Assembly: GCF_010993735.1 (NCBI RefSeq)
Contig: NZ_WQNI01000010.1
Span: 62,001 to 126,000, forward strand
Direction: 5' to 3'
DNA: 64,000 nucleotides
From: Chelativorans alearensis
Lineage (GTDB): Bacteria > Pseudomonadota > Alphaproteobacteria > Rhizobiales > Rhizobiaceae
Shown: positions 42,788 to 51,246 of the stretch, one piece after another
Layout: the number at the start of each line of letters is the position of its first letter
How positions within the stretch are numbered: position 1 is the stretch's first letter
Program-made: the position numbers and the translations under genes
Notes under the pieces: generated by a model
Databases searched by the model: none
Told to the model about the DNA's origin: nothing
The model's input: only the letters and a program-made list of their open reading frames with translations

Positions 42788-43531
42788 ATGACGTCTGACC
42801 AGGAGTTTGATCTGGAGCAAGTACGCAAAGATTTGGCACCGTCCGGCACTTTGCGTTGCGCCCTCAATCACGGCAATATCGTCCTGGTGCGGCGGGGCGA
42901 GGCGGACGGGAATCCGAGCGGAATAACTGTCGAACTGGCGCACGAGCTGGGCCGCAGGCTTGGGCTGCCGGTGCATTTCAGGCATTACGACAAGGCGGAA
43001 GCGGTCTCCGACGGGGCAGGCCTCGACGAGTGGGACATCTGCTTCCTGGCCGTCGATCCGAAGCGAGCCGAAAAAATTGCGTTCAGCGATCCCTATGTCC
43101 TCATCGAAGGGGCCTTTCTCGTCCGCAAGGATTCGCCGGCGAAAACGCCCGATGACGTCGACCGCCAGCAGGTGAAGATTGGCGCCGTCAGAGGCAGCGC
43201 CTACGAGCTGCACCTGTCGCGGACAGGCAAGGGCGGCCGGCTCACACGGTTCCTGAGCCTGGGCGAAGCGATCGCCGCACTTGGGCGCGGGGACATCGAC
43301 GGGCTCGCGGGCGTCCGGCAGGCCATGCAGAGGGTGGCCAATTCCCATTCCGATTTTCAGCTGATGCCGGAGGCGTTCATGACCATTCAACAAGCGGTGG
43401 GCGTAAGCGCGAGGAAGCAGACTGCCGCTCGCTACGTGAGGGCGTTCGTGAAGGAAATGAAGGCATCGGGTTTCGTGAAAGAAGCGCTGGCCCGCAATGG
43501 CCACGCCGGCGTGGTCGTACCGCCGGCCTGA
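42788..43531 (+). CDS. Family 3 binding-protein-like protein without signal peptide
   Basis: A 247-residue protein with the amino-acid-binding (SBP family 3) fold: GTLRCALNHGNIVLVRRGEADGNPSGITVELAHELGRRLGLP (~19-60), the IAFSDPYVLIEGAFLV strand (~97-112), VKIGAVRGSAYELHL (~130-144) and an ordinary second lobe. The N-terminus (TSDQEFDLEQVRK) is charged and has no export signal, and stop codons upstream exclude a longer start. No permease or ATPase of this transporter class is nearby. It may therefore be a cytoplasmic sensor or an enzyme of the cyclohexadienyl-dehydratase type. It is 25 bp after the bicupin gene. Confidence 0.8.
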   Translation: MTSDQEFDLEQVRKDLAPSGTLRCALNHGNIVLVRRGEADGNPSGITVELAHELGRRLGLPVHFRHYDKAEAVSDGAGLDEWDICFLAVDPKRAEKIAFSDPYVLIEGAFLVRKDSPAKTPDDVDRQQVKIGAVRGSAYELHLSRTGKGGRLTRFLSLGEAIAALGRGDIDGLAGVRQAMQRVANSHSDFQLMPEAFMTIQQAVGVSARKQTAARYVRAFVKEMKASGFVKEALARNGHAGVVVPPA

Positions 43532-43582
43532 CGCCGGCAAAAGGATTTTGCACCGGCGGAGTGGGGCCGGAGCTTTCGGGAG

Positions 43583-43601
43583 GCGGGCAGGAACTGCCCG
43601 C
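43583..43601 (+). promoter_or_regulatory. Stem-loop just upstream of the first carboxylesterase
   Basis: GCGGGCAG (43583-43590) pairs with CTGCCCGC (43594-43601) around a three-base loop. It lies 24 bp before the esterase ATG and just before its AGGAGG ribosome site. It may stabilise a processed mRNA end or affect translation; there is no T-tract. Confidence 0.4.
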
Positions 43602-43625
43602 GGTTAATGGAGGAGGGTTTCGAAG

Positions 43626-45278
43626 ATGATCACAGCTCTGCGAGGTGCCCTGCTGGTCCTCGGCTTGTACGGCTTGGCCGGCATGCCGCATCCATCTGCG
43701 GCGCAATCCGCTGCCGGTGCGGAGAATAGTCCGGTGGAAGTAGTCAAGGTGGAAGGCGGGCTCGTCAAGGGCGTGCCGAGCGACACACCGGGTGTGCAGG
43801 TCTTCAAGGGGATTCCCTTTGCCGGAAATGTGGGCGGCGAGAACCGCTGGAAGCCGGCACCCCCTGTCGAGCCATGGGAGGACGTCCTGACCGCGGACGA
43901 GTGGGGTGACCCGATGTTGCAGGACGAGGAAAACTCCAGCGATGAGGGGCTGAACCTGGCGGTCTGGACACCGGCGAATAGCGCAAACGACCGGCTGCCG
44001 GTCTATATGATGATCCATGGCGGCGCAAACCGTCTCGGTTCGGCAAGCGCCTGGGATTTCCTCAACGCGTCAGAACTGGCTGCACAGGGCGTGGTCGTGG
44101 TTTCCGTCCAGTATCGGCTGGGTGCCCAGGGATTCCTGTCCCTGCCCGAGATGAAGGACGAGAATCCCGACGGCCTCGCCGGCAATTTCGCCATTCTCGA
44201 TCTCGTCACAGCGCTGCACTGGGTGAAGGACAACATTGCAGGCTTTGGCGGCGATCCGGAACTGGTGACCATTGGCGGCCAGTCGGCGGGTGGTGAAAAC
44301 ACGGTCGCGCTGCTGCGCACGCCGCTGGCCAAGGGCCTTTTCAAGCGCGCCTTCATCCAGTCGAGCTTCACCGGCTTCCTGCCTGGAAAAGTGGTCCCGT
44401 TCGAGGAGAAGGCCGTCCAGAACCAGGAGGCGGTGAATGAGATCTTCGGCAAGGAGACCTCGCTCGAGGACCTGCGCCAGATCGACGCCGAGACCTGGAA
44501 GGCCAAGTGGAAGGATACCGATTCCTCGCTCTATAACACTTTGGCGCGAGCGGCGGCGACCAACCAGTTCTATACCGTCGATGGCTATTCGATGACTGAG
44601 GACTCGGTGAACCTTCTGCAGCCGGGTGATTTCGACGGGCTCGACATCATCATCGGCCAGACCGCGGATGAATATACGGGCCTGCGCCCGGCCAACCGGG
44701 AGATGACCGAAGAAGAGCAGCACGAAGCCATGCTGTCTGCCATCCGCCCCTATCAGGCGGGCAGTGTCGATGAGAGCGTCTTCCCGCTCTATGCCAGCGA
44801 CGACCCGGTAGAGCGGTACCGACTGTCCCTGCGCATGCTCAACGACTTCATGTTCCAGTATGTGAAGATCGGGGCAGAGCACGCCAAGGTCCACAGCGAC
44901 GCCAACGTATACCTCTTCTACTGGGATCACTGGCCTCCGGGCAAGGATCAGGGCTTCCGCCGCGCTTGGCACGCTGCCGACCTTTGGTATTTCAACGCGG
45001 CGATCCGCAAGGACAACCCGGACCAGCGGCGCTGGACCTGGCCGGACCTGGAAATGAAGCGCATCGCCAGCACCTACCTGGCCAACTTCATCAAGACCGG
45101 CGATCCCAACGGCCATTCCGTGCCACGCTGGGGGCAGGTCTCGAACGGTCAATTCCTGCGCTTTCATGAGGGCGAGGTCGAGATGCGTACCAACACCGTC
45201 CATCCCGACCGCGATGAATATCTTCGGCAGCGAATTCTCAAAGGCATGCAGATGACCGAGGCCGATCTCGACGGCTGA
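43626..45278 (+). CDS. Secreted type-B carboxylesterase, copy 1
   Basis: An alpha/beta-hydrolase of the carboxylesterase/cholinesterase family, 550 residues, hydrolysing carboxylic esters outside the cytoplasm. A signal peptide spans ~1-26 (ALLVLGLYGLAGMPHPSAA). The family entry motif VQVFKGIPFA is at ~57-66. The nucleophile is Ser in GGQSAGGENT (~218-227), the acid is Glu in GQTADEYT (~344) and the base is His in RAWHAADLWYF (~444). Length fits the family. The ribosome site GGAGGAGG precedes the ATG. It is followed by a paralogue, suggesting tandem duplication. The natural ester is unknown; placement after rubredoxin genes suggests release of an acid that is then imported. Confidence 0.93.
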   Translation: MITALRGALLVLGLYGLAGMPHPSAAQSAAGAENSPVEVVKVEGGLVKGVPSDTPGVQVFKGIPFAGNVGGENRWKPAPPVEPWEDVLTADEWGDPMLQDEENSSDEGLNLAVWTPANSANDRLPVYMMIHGGANRLGSASAWDFLNASELAAQGVVVVSVQYRLGAQGFLSLPEMKDENPDGLAGNFAILDLVTALHWVKDNIAGFGGDPELVTIGGQSAGGENTVALLRTPLAKGLFKRAFIQSSFTGFLPGKVVPFEEKAVQNQEAVNEIFGKETSLEDLRQIDAETWKAKWKDTDSSLYNTLARAAATNQFYTVDGYSMTEDSVNLLQPGDFDGLDIIIGQTADEYTGLRPANREMTEEEQHEAMLSAIRPYQAGSVDESVFPLYASDDPVERYRLSLRMLNDFMFQYVKIGAEHAKVHSDANVYLFYWDHWPPGKDQGFRRAWHAADLWYFNAAIRKDNPDQRRWTWPDLEMKRIASTYLANFIKTGDPNGHSVPRWGQVSNGQFLRFHEGEVEMRTNTVHPDRDEYLRQRILKGMQMTEADLDG

Positions 45279-45288
45279 TCGTAAGGTC

Positions 45289-45320
45289 TGTCCCGCGCGC
45301 CCCGGCCGCCGCGCGGGACA
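45289..45320 (+). terminator. Strong stem-loop between the two carboxylesterase genes
   Basis: TGTCCCGCGCG (45289-45299) pairs perfectly with CGCGCGGGACA (45310-45320) around a 10-base loop, 10 bp past the first esterase stop. No T-run follows, so it may act as an mRNA 3'-end stabiliser or partial terminator rather than a full stop. Confidence 0.5.
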
Positions 45321-45415
45321 TTCCGAGCCGGTTCGATGCCACGCCGGGCGCTGCCTCGAAAGAGCATCTTGTTTCCGACTTGACCACTTGGACTTTCAGT
45401 TAAAGGGAGGAAGGA

Positions 45416-47089
45416 ATGTCTTCACGCTCAAAATTGGTGGGTGCGCTACTTGCAGCCGCCTGCGCAGTCCCAATGCTCGTAACAGGCACAAGCGCTGCGC
45501 CCGTGGACATCGTGCAGGTCGAGGGCGGCAAGGTGAAGGGCGTTCCCACCGACGTTCCCGGTGTCCAGGTTTTCAAGGGAATCCCGTATGCTGCCACGAC
45601 CGCCGGAGAGAACCGCTTCCGGGCGCCGCAGCCGGTCGAACCGTGGGAAGGTGTTAAGACTGCCGACACCTGGCCGAACCAGTCGATGCAAAAGCCTGAT
45701 CTCTTCGAGAAGGGCAGCTTCTGGTATGACGAGTTCTACTACGATCCGGAATTCAATCCGGATGTCAGCGAGGACGGGCTATACCTCAATCTCTTCACGC
45801 CGGCGCGCGACACTGACGGAAACCTTCCGGTCTATGTCTGGATTCATGGTGGTGGAAACGATCACGGCTACGGCTCGGAGATGGAGTTCTGGGCGACGAA
45901 ACTGGCCGAGAAAGGGATCATCGTCGTCTCGGTGCAGTACCGTCTCGGCATCTTCGGCTTTCTGGCAATGGATGAGCTTGGCCAGGAAGATCCCATGGGA
46001 GCGAATGGCAACTGGGCCATGCTCGACCTCATCAAAGCGCTCGAATGGGTGCAGGACAACATCGCCGGTTTTGGAGGAGATCCAACCCGCGTGACGGTTG
46101 GCGGGCAGTCCGCCGGGGCGGGCAATACTGTCGGACTTCTGAAGTCACCGCTCGCCGCAGACCTGTTCGACCGTGCAATTGTCCAGAGCAACAGCAGTGG
46201 CCTTTTTCACGCACCGTACTGGCCGCTCGAAAAAAGGTTGGAGACGGTTTCGGCCAGCCTTGAGAAGGTATTTGGCCGGCCGATGACCCTGGCCGATCTG
46301 CGGGCGATCCCCGCCGAGGATTTCGCGACCGGCACCGCACCCGGCAGCGATGAGAACCTCTATACCGCGTTGATCGGTGGCGGCATCGCGCGACCTTCAA
46401 AGACGATCGACGGAGTGGTCTTTACCGATGAATCGGTAAACTTGTTCAGAAGGAACTCGCTGAACGGGAAGGATATTTTGATAGGCTCGGTCTCGGACGA
46501 GCGCACGTCGACGGCCGGAGATCCTGATGGAACCATGATCGGCGAGGAGTTCGCCAAGGAGATGCAGGCCAAGGGCTACAGTGAGGACTGGAAGACCGTC
46601 TACAAATACTCGGATCCTACCGACGCTTATCGCATCGCGCTCCGCGCCGAGGCCGACTTGCGGTTCCAGAACCAGCTTGTCTCTGCAGAGGTCGCCAAGA
46701 AATACAACCCGGACAGCAACATCTACGTCTACTATTTCAATCACTTCCCGCCGGGACGGAACTCGGAATTCTATCGCGCATATCACTCCTCGGACCTTTG
46801 GTATTTTCTCAACTCGATCCGCGAAGGACGTGGCAACCGGCCCTGGACCGAAGCTGACTATCGTATGGCCGACACCATCAGCACCTATGTCGCGAACTTC
46901 GTGAAGACGGGCGACCCGAATGGCAGTGATCTCCCTCACTGGTCGCAGGTTGACGGAGGGGACTTCATGCGCTTCCACCAGGGTTATGCCTATCCCTCCA
47001 AGGAAACGCCCTATCCGGCGCGCGATACGCTCAACCGTGCGGCTGTAATGGCAGCCGAAGGGCTGACCGAGGCCGATCTCGGCCGCTAA
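45416..47089 (+). CDS. Secreted type-B carboxylesterase, copy 2
   Basis: A 557-residue paralogue of the preceding esterase. A signal peptide spans ~1-27 (LVGALLAAACAVPMLVTGTSA). Shared landmarks are VEGGKVKGVPTDVPGVQVFKG (~34-54, near-identical to copy 1), Ser in GGQSAGAGNT (~228-237), Glu in IGSVSDERTS (~361) and His in AYHSSDLWYF (~458). An insertion after PNQSMQ (LFEKGSFWYDEFYYDPEF) is absent from copy 1 and may reshape the pocket. GGGAGGAAGG precedes the ATG. The gene is last in the operon and a 413-bp spacer follows. The two esterases probably have related but not identical substrates. Confidence 0.93.
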   Translation: MSSRSKLVGALLAAACAVPMLVTGTSAAPVDIVQVEGGKVKGVPTDVPGVQVFKGIPYAATTAGENRFRAPQPVEPWEGVKTADTWPNQSMQKPDLFEKGSFWYDEFYYDPEFNPDVSEDGLYLNLFTPARDTDGNLPVYVWIHGGGNDHGYGSEMEFWATKLAEKGIIVVSVQYRLGIFGFLAMDELGQEDPMGANGNWAMLDLIKALEWVQDNIAGFGGDPTRVTVGGQSAGAGNTVGLLKSPLAADLFDRAIVQSNSSGLFHAPYWPLEKRLETVSASLEKVFGRPMTLADLRAIPAEDFATGTAPGSDENLYTALIGGGIARPSKTIDGVVFTDESVNLFRRNSLNGKDILIGSVSDERTSTAGDPDGTMIGEEFAKEMQAKGYSEDWKTVYKYSDPTDAYRIALRAEADLRFQNQLVSAEVAKKYNPDSNIYVYYFNHFPPGRNSEFYRAYHSSDLWYFLNSIREGRGNRPWTEADYRMADTISTYVANFVKTGDPNGSDLPHWSQVDGGDFMRFHQGYAYPSKETPYPARDTLNRAAVMAAEGLTEADLGR

Positions 47090-47502
47090 AGACAAGCAAT
47101 TCCAGGAAAACATGGAAGTCGATTTTTCGTCCGGAATTGGTTGGATCAGTTCATTGCTTCTGTGAACAGTGAACTGGTCCTGACCTTGGCTGCATCGCTC
47201 ACCTAGCTGCTGTTCATGGAGAGTGGAGGGCCGGGGTCAATCCTGCGGTAGCCTGTCTTCGAAGCGCACGGAGCGGCGCCAATAAAGCCACTCTTATCTA
47301 TTGCAAAAATGCCGGCGTCCCTAGGCAGCGGCGGAGACGCGGGGAGACATCGTCGATGAGCGATAGAGCAGGGAAATATCGTTTAAAATCATCATATTAT
47401 GCCACATTCCTGAGACTTATGAACCCATAAGGAAACAGTATTTCCGCGGTAGAGTCGCAGTACCTAATGTGTGCGCGTGAACCTGAGACGGACCCCGCCT
47501 AA
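47090..47502. other. Non-coding spacer between esterase and oxidoreductase operons
   Basis: No gene is supported in these 413 bases. The first 250 bases show no clear structure. From about 47370 the sequence becomes AT-richer (AAATATCGTTTAAAATCATC), as expected near a promoter for the 47503 operon. A short dyad GGAAA-CAGTA-TTTCC lies at 47431-47445. The ATG at 47503 has no good ribosome site, hinting at leaderless or weak initiation. Confidence 0.55.
47431..47445. promoter_or_regulatory. Dyad GGAAA-N5-TTTCC upstream of flavin oxidoreductase operon
   Basis: A perfect 5-bp inverted repeat with 5-base spacer, 57 bp upstream of the ATG at 47503, adjoining an AT-rich tract. The GGAAA/TTTCC ends resemble the candidate operator at 16812-16829, but the spacing differs. 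Confidence 0.35.
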
Positions 47503-49491
47503 ATGCAACGACCTTACCCCCATCTCTTCCAGCCGCTCCAGATCGCCAAACTGCGCCTGAAGAACCGCATCGCCATGGCGCCGATGGGCTTCGGTGCACT
47601 CAGCGACGATCGGGGCATCCCCACGCAACGCTACATTGACTATTTCGCCGAGCGCGCAAAGGGCGGGGCCGGCCTGCTCATGACAGGTATGCTCAAGGTC
47701 GAGGACAAGATCGAAACCCTGCGTGCGCGGCGCGGGCCTGTCAGCAAGGAGTTCATCAAGCCGTTCGCGGATCTCACGGAACAGATCCATGCGTTAGGCA
47801 CAAAGATTTTCGTCCAGCTTTCGCCCGGTCTTGGCTACCAGGGGCGTCCACACAACGTGGTGGGCACGCCTGTCGCGCCGTCTCCAATTCCGAGCTTCGC
47901 CGCTCCAGACGTCATATGCCGCGAGCTCACGGCAGAAGAAATCCAGCAGATGGTCCGCGCCTATGGCGACGCGGCGGAAATCCTTTTCACGGCCGGGGTG
48001 GATGGCATCGAACTCCACGGTCACGCGGGCTTCTTGCTCGACCAGTTCTCGCACAGCCTGTGGAACAGGCGAAGCGACCGCTACGGCGGCGACCTGCGCG
48101 GGCGCATGACGTTCGCGTTCGAGATCTTCGATGAAATCAAGCGCCGGCTGGGTCCGGATTTCCCTGTGCAATACCGCTATGGCCTGAAACACTACATGAA
48201 ATCGTTCCACGCTTCGGCTCTGCCGGGGGAAGACTTCGTGGAGGTGGGCCGCGACATCGAAGAAGGTCTGGAACTCGCAGCGATGTTACAGGACCACGGG
48301 TTCGATTCACTTGCGGTCGACGCGGGCACCGCAACTGGCCACTATTGGGCGCATCCGCCGATCTATCAGCCCCATGGCTGCATGCTGGACCTTTCGGCGA
48401 TGGTCAAGGAACTCGTCACGATCCCGGTTATTGCCGTGGGTCGCCTCGATATTCCCGAACTTGCCGATAGCGCGATTGCGGAAGGCAAGGCAGATGTCAT
48501 CTCGCTGGCCAAGGCGCTACTGGCCGATCCCTATTGGCCGCAAAAGGTCTCCGAGGGCCGGATAGAAGACATCCGCCCCTGTATCGGCTGTCACCAGGCC
48601 TGCTCGGAACAGTTCAACGGGCGTTATCTCAACTCCTGCACGGTGAACCCCGCCTGTGGACGCGAACGCTCTCATCAATTGACACCCGCAAGGGAAAGCC
48701 GGCGCGTGCTCGTTGTCGGCGGCGGCGTTGCCGGTATGGAAACCGCGCGCGTGAGCGCAAGCCGTGGCCATAAGGTGACGCTCTGTGAGCGGTCGGTCGA
48801 ACTCGGGGGGCACCTGATCGAGGCAGGTGTTCCCGAAGACAAGAAAGACGTGGAGCGGCTGAACGCCTGGTACAAGCGCCAGATGGATCTGCTCGGCATC
48901 GACGTGCGCGTGAACACCGATGTCACGGTGGACTTGGTTGCCGATGAAAAGGCCGATGTCGTGGTGCTGGCGACCGGCTCAAGCGACGTCGTGCCTCCCA
49001 TCCCTGGTGCCGACAAGCCGCATGTCATCCCCACTACCGAGCTGTTGCTGGGCCATAGATCACCCGGGCGAGAAGTGGTCGTAGTCGGCGCCGGCGAAAA
49101 CGGCTGCGAGGCGGCATTGTGGCTCCATCGAAAGGGCTGCAAGGTCACGATCGTCGAGATGCAGTCAAAGCCGATCGCCATCCCGGTCGCCAACGCCAAC
49201 CGCAATATGCTTCTCGACATGCTCGCTCAGGCGAAGGTGCCGATGCTGCTCGAGACGGCAGTCCGTGAAATCCATGACAGTGCCGTAACCGTGGAAACGC
49301 GCCAGGGCGAGGAGCGGAGAATTGCCTGCGACACGGTCGTTCTCTCTGTCGGGATGAAACCGGAGAACCGGCTCTACCAATCGCTGAATGCGTTCTTCGC
49401 AGGGCCGATGTACGAGATCGGCGACTGTCAGGAACCCAAGAACATCATGAAAGCAGTTTGGGACGGGTTTGAGGTCGGGAGGACCATCTGA
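47503..49491 (+). CDS. FMN/FAD/Fe-S oxidoreductase of the 2,4-dienoyl-CoA reductase family, copy 1
   Basis: A 662-residue multidomain flavoprotein. Residues ~1-340 form the old-yellow-enzyme barrel (FQPLQIAKLRLKNRIAMAPMG, GIELHGHAGFLLDQFSHSLWNRRSDRYGG at ~166-194). The 4Fe-4S cysteines are in CIGCHQACSEQ and SCTVNPACGRE (~363-390). A FAD site is VLVVGGGVAGMETARVSASRG (~403-423) and the NAD(P) site VVVVGAGENGCEAALWL (~525-541). Family members reduce enoyl compounds or demethylate amines such as trimethylamine or N-methylproline. It precedes the second Dpp importer by 68 bp. The substrate is unknown. Confidence 0.9.
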   Translation: MQRPYPHLFQPLQIAKLRLKNRIAMAPMGFGALSDDRGIPTQRYIDYFAERAKGGAGLLMTGMLKVEDKIETLRARRGPVSKEFIKPFADLTEQIHALGTKIFVQLSPGLGYQGRPHNVVGTPVAPSPIPSFAAPDVICRELTAEEIQQMVRAYGDAAEILFTAGVDGIELHGHAGFLLDQFSHSLWNRRSDRYGGDLRGRMTFAFEIFDEIKRRLGPDFPVQYRYGLKHYMKSFHASALPGEDFVEVGRDIEEGLELAAMLQDHGFDSLAVDAGTATGHYWAHPPIYQPHGCMLDLSAMVKELVTIPVIAVGRLDIPELADSAIAEGKADVISLAKALLADPYWPQKVSEGRIEDIRPCIGCHQACSEQFNGRYLNSCTVNPACGRERSHQLTPARESRRVLVVGGGVAGMETARVSASRGHKVTLCERSVELGGHLIEAGVPEDKKDVERLNAWYKRQMDLLGIDVRVNTDVTVDLVADEKADVVVLATGSSDVVPPIPGADKPHVIPTTELLLGHRSPGREVVVVGAGENGCEAALWLHRKGCKVTIVEMQSKPIAIPVANANRNMLLDMLAQAKVPMLLETAVREIHDSAVTVETRQGEERRIACDTVVLSVGMKPENRLYQSLNAFFAGPMYEIGDCQEPKNIMKAVWDGFEVGRTI

Positions 49492-49559
49492 AGCCACGTT
49501 CCCGCGCAAAGGCGGCGCACGGCTGAATGACCGCCGCCGGAAGAGGGAGGAGACAGACC

Positions 49560-51095
49560 ATGCAGACCAGAAGGGAATTCCTTGTCAGCTCGGCCTTGGC
49601 CACGGCGGCCGTCGGACTGCCGAGTGTGGCCTTTGCACAGTCGCAGGACAGCATCACGATCGCCATCGGCGACGAACCGACCACCTCTGACCAGACTGTT
49701 GCCTGGACGGGTGTCGACTACAACACCATCGAGAACTATGCGGAATACCTTTTCCCGCGGGATACAGGCGGCGAGATTGTGCCCGGCCTGGCGGCCGAGT
49801 GGAAATATTCCGAGGACGGCAAGACGCTCGATGTGGCGCTGCGCGACGACGTCGCTTTCCACAGCGGAGACAAGTTCACCGCGGCTGACGTGGTGTTCAG
49901 CTATGAGCGCGGCATGGAAGAGAGCCGGACGGTGGCAAACCGTCTGCGGTCTCTCGACCGCATCGAGGTCAAGGACGACTATCACCTGACATTCCATTTC
50001 AAGAATCCGGACGTGACGTTCCTGCCGAACCGGGGAGCGGCGATGATGGCCTCCAAGGCTTATTTCGATCGCGTCGGGGAGGAAGAATTCTCGCGCAATC
50101 CCGTGGGAACCGGTCCCTACAAGTTTTCCAGCTATGCGGTCGGGGAATATGTCGAGGTGGAACGCTTCGACGACTACTGGGGCGCGGTGCCGCCGATCGC
50201 CCGTGCAAAGTTCATCTTCGTGCCGGAGGAAACGACGCGCGTCGCCTCGCTCCAGGCAGGTGAAACCGATCTCATCATGGCCTGCCCCTATTACGCGGTG
50301 AAGGGATTTGATGCCGTGGGCGACTTCAAGACCGTGAAGCTGCCGGTGAATCACCCGACCATGTCGATCGTGTTCAGCACGCAGAATCCGGAAGACCCCT
50401 GGCACGACAGGCGGGTGCGGCTGGCTTTGGCACACGCAGTGGATACCGATGCGATCATCAACGGTGTCCTGTTCGGCGTTCCGCAGCGTCTGGCGTTCCT
50501 TGCGCCTTACGAGGTCGGCTACGATCCCGATCTGAAGCCCTACCCCTACGATCTCGCGAAGGCGAAGGCGCTTCTGGCTGAGGCCGGTTATCCCGACGGC
50601 TTCGAGATGGAGCTGAATTACGCCATCACCGGCCGCGTTCAGATGAACCCGCAAGTGGCGGAAGCGGTTGCGGCCTATTTCGAGGCGGTGGGTGTGCGCA
50701 CGAAGCTGGTCGGCGAGGAATGGGAGGCCTACCGTTCCAAGTACAATGCAGCCAAGGAACCGGGCTCGTCCTATGTTGCCCTGTTCACCCATGGCCGCGC
50801 GGGCAGCCCCGATCCGACTTACAATCTGGGCTTGTTCTTCCGTACGGGCGGCCCGATCAGCATCTACAACAATCCGGAACTGGATGCGATCAACGCCGAA
50901 GCGACCGCTACCATGGATGAGGAAAAGCGAGGCGAGCTGATCAAGAAGGCGGTTCGCCTCATTCACGAAGAAGTTCCGAGCTTCCCGATCTACAACAATT
51001 TTGCTGTCTACGCGATGAAGAGCAACGTGAACTTCGTGCCGACCCAGGGCTTCAATTTCGACCTGGTGCTGGTCAAGGACATGTCGTTCACCTGA
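49560..51095 (+). CDS. Peptide/opine-type ABC transporter substrate-binding protein (family 5), system 2
   Basis: Periplasmic receptor of 511 residues. The N-terminus has a twin-arginine pattern, TRREFL, followed by a hydrophobic stretch and cleavage after FAQ (~1-26), so export may be by Tat. The body has VALRDDVAFHSGDKFTAADVVFSYE (~95-119), VRLALAHAVDTDAIINGVLFG (~286-306) and the family-5 bilobal layout. GGGAGGAGAC precedes the ATG at 49560. It is followed by two permeases and two ATPases on the same strand, giving a full importer. The two systems in this window are not close copies. Confidence 0.92.
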   Translation: MQTRREFLVSSALATAAVGLPSVAFAQSQDSITIAIGDEPTTSDQTVAWTGVDYNTIENYAEYLFPRDTGGEIVPGLAAEWKYSEDGKTLDVALRDDVAFHSGDKFTAADVVFSYERGMEESRTVANRLRSLDRIEVKDDYHLTFHFKNPDVTFLPNRGAAMMASKAYFDRVGEEEFSRNPVGTGPYKFSSYAVGEYVEVERFDDYWGAVPPIARAKFIFVPEETTRVASLQAGETDLIMACPYYAVKGFDAVGDFKTVKLPVNHPTMSIVFSTQNPEDPWHDRRVRLALAHAVDTDAIINGVLFGVPQRLAFLAPYEVGYDPDLKPYPYDLAKAKALLAEAGYPDGFEMELNYAITGRVQMNPQVAEAVAAYFEAVGVRTKLVGEEWEAYRSKYNAAKEPGSSYVALFTHGRAGSPDPTYNLGLFFRTGGPISIYNNPELDAINAEATATMDEEKRGELIKKAVRLIHEEVPSFPIYNNFAVYAMKSNVNFVPTQGFNFDLVLVKDMSFT

Positions 51096-51246
51096 CCGGC
51101 TGGTCAGGGACTTCATTCAAGTCGAAGCGGGCGGCTGTGTGCTCCGCTCTTTCGCCATCAAGCGCCGAGGGAACGGGAGTTCCCCGGCGAGGGTGCCGCT
51201 ATTGCCCTGCGCTGGCAGGGTCGGCCACTGAACGGAGAGCTCGGGC

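Noticed and set aside
44070-45203. A 377-codon minus-strand open frame opposite the first carboxylesterase
   Set aside because: The esterase on the plus strand has signal peptide, catalytic triad and a tandem paralogue; the antisense frame has none of these.
49428-51116. A 562-codon open frame on the minus strand opposite the second ABC receptor gene
   Set aside because: It is the antisense shadow of a well-supported receptor with signal peptide and ribosome site; its translation is His/Arg-rich without recognisable domains.
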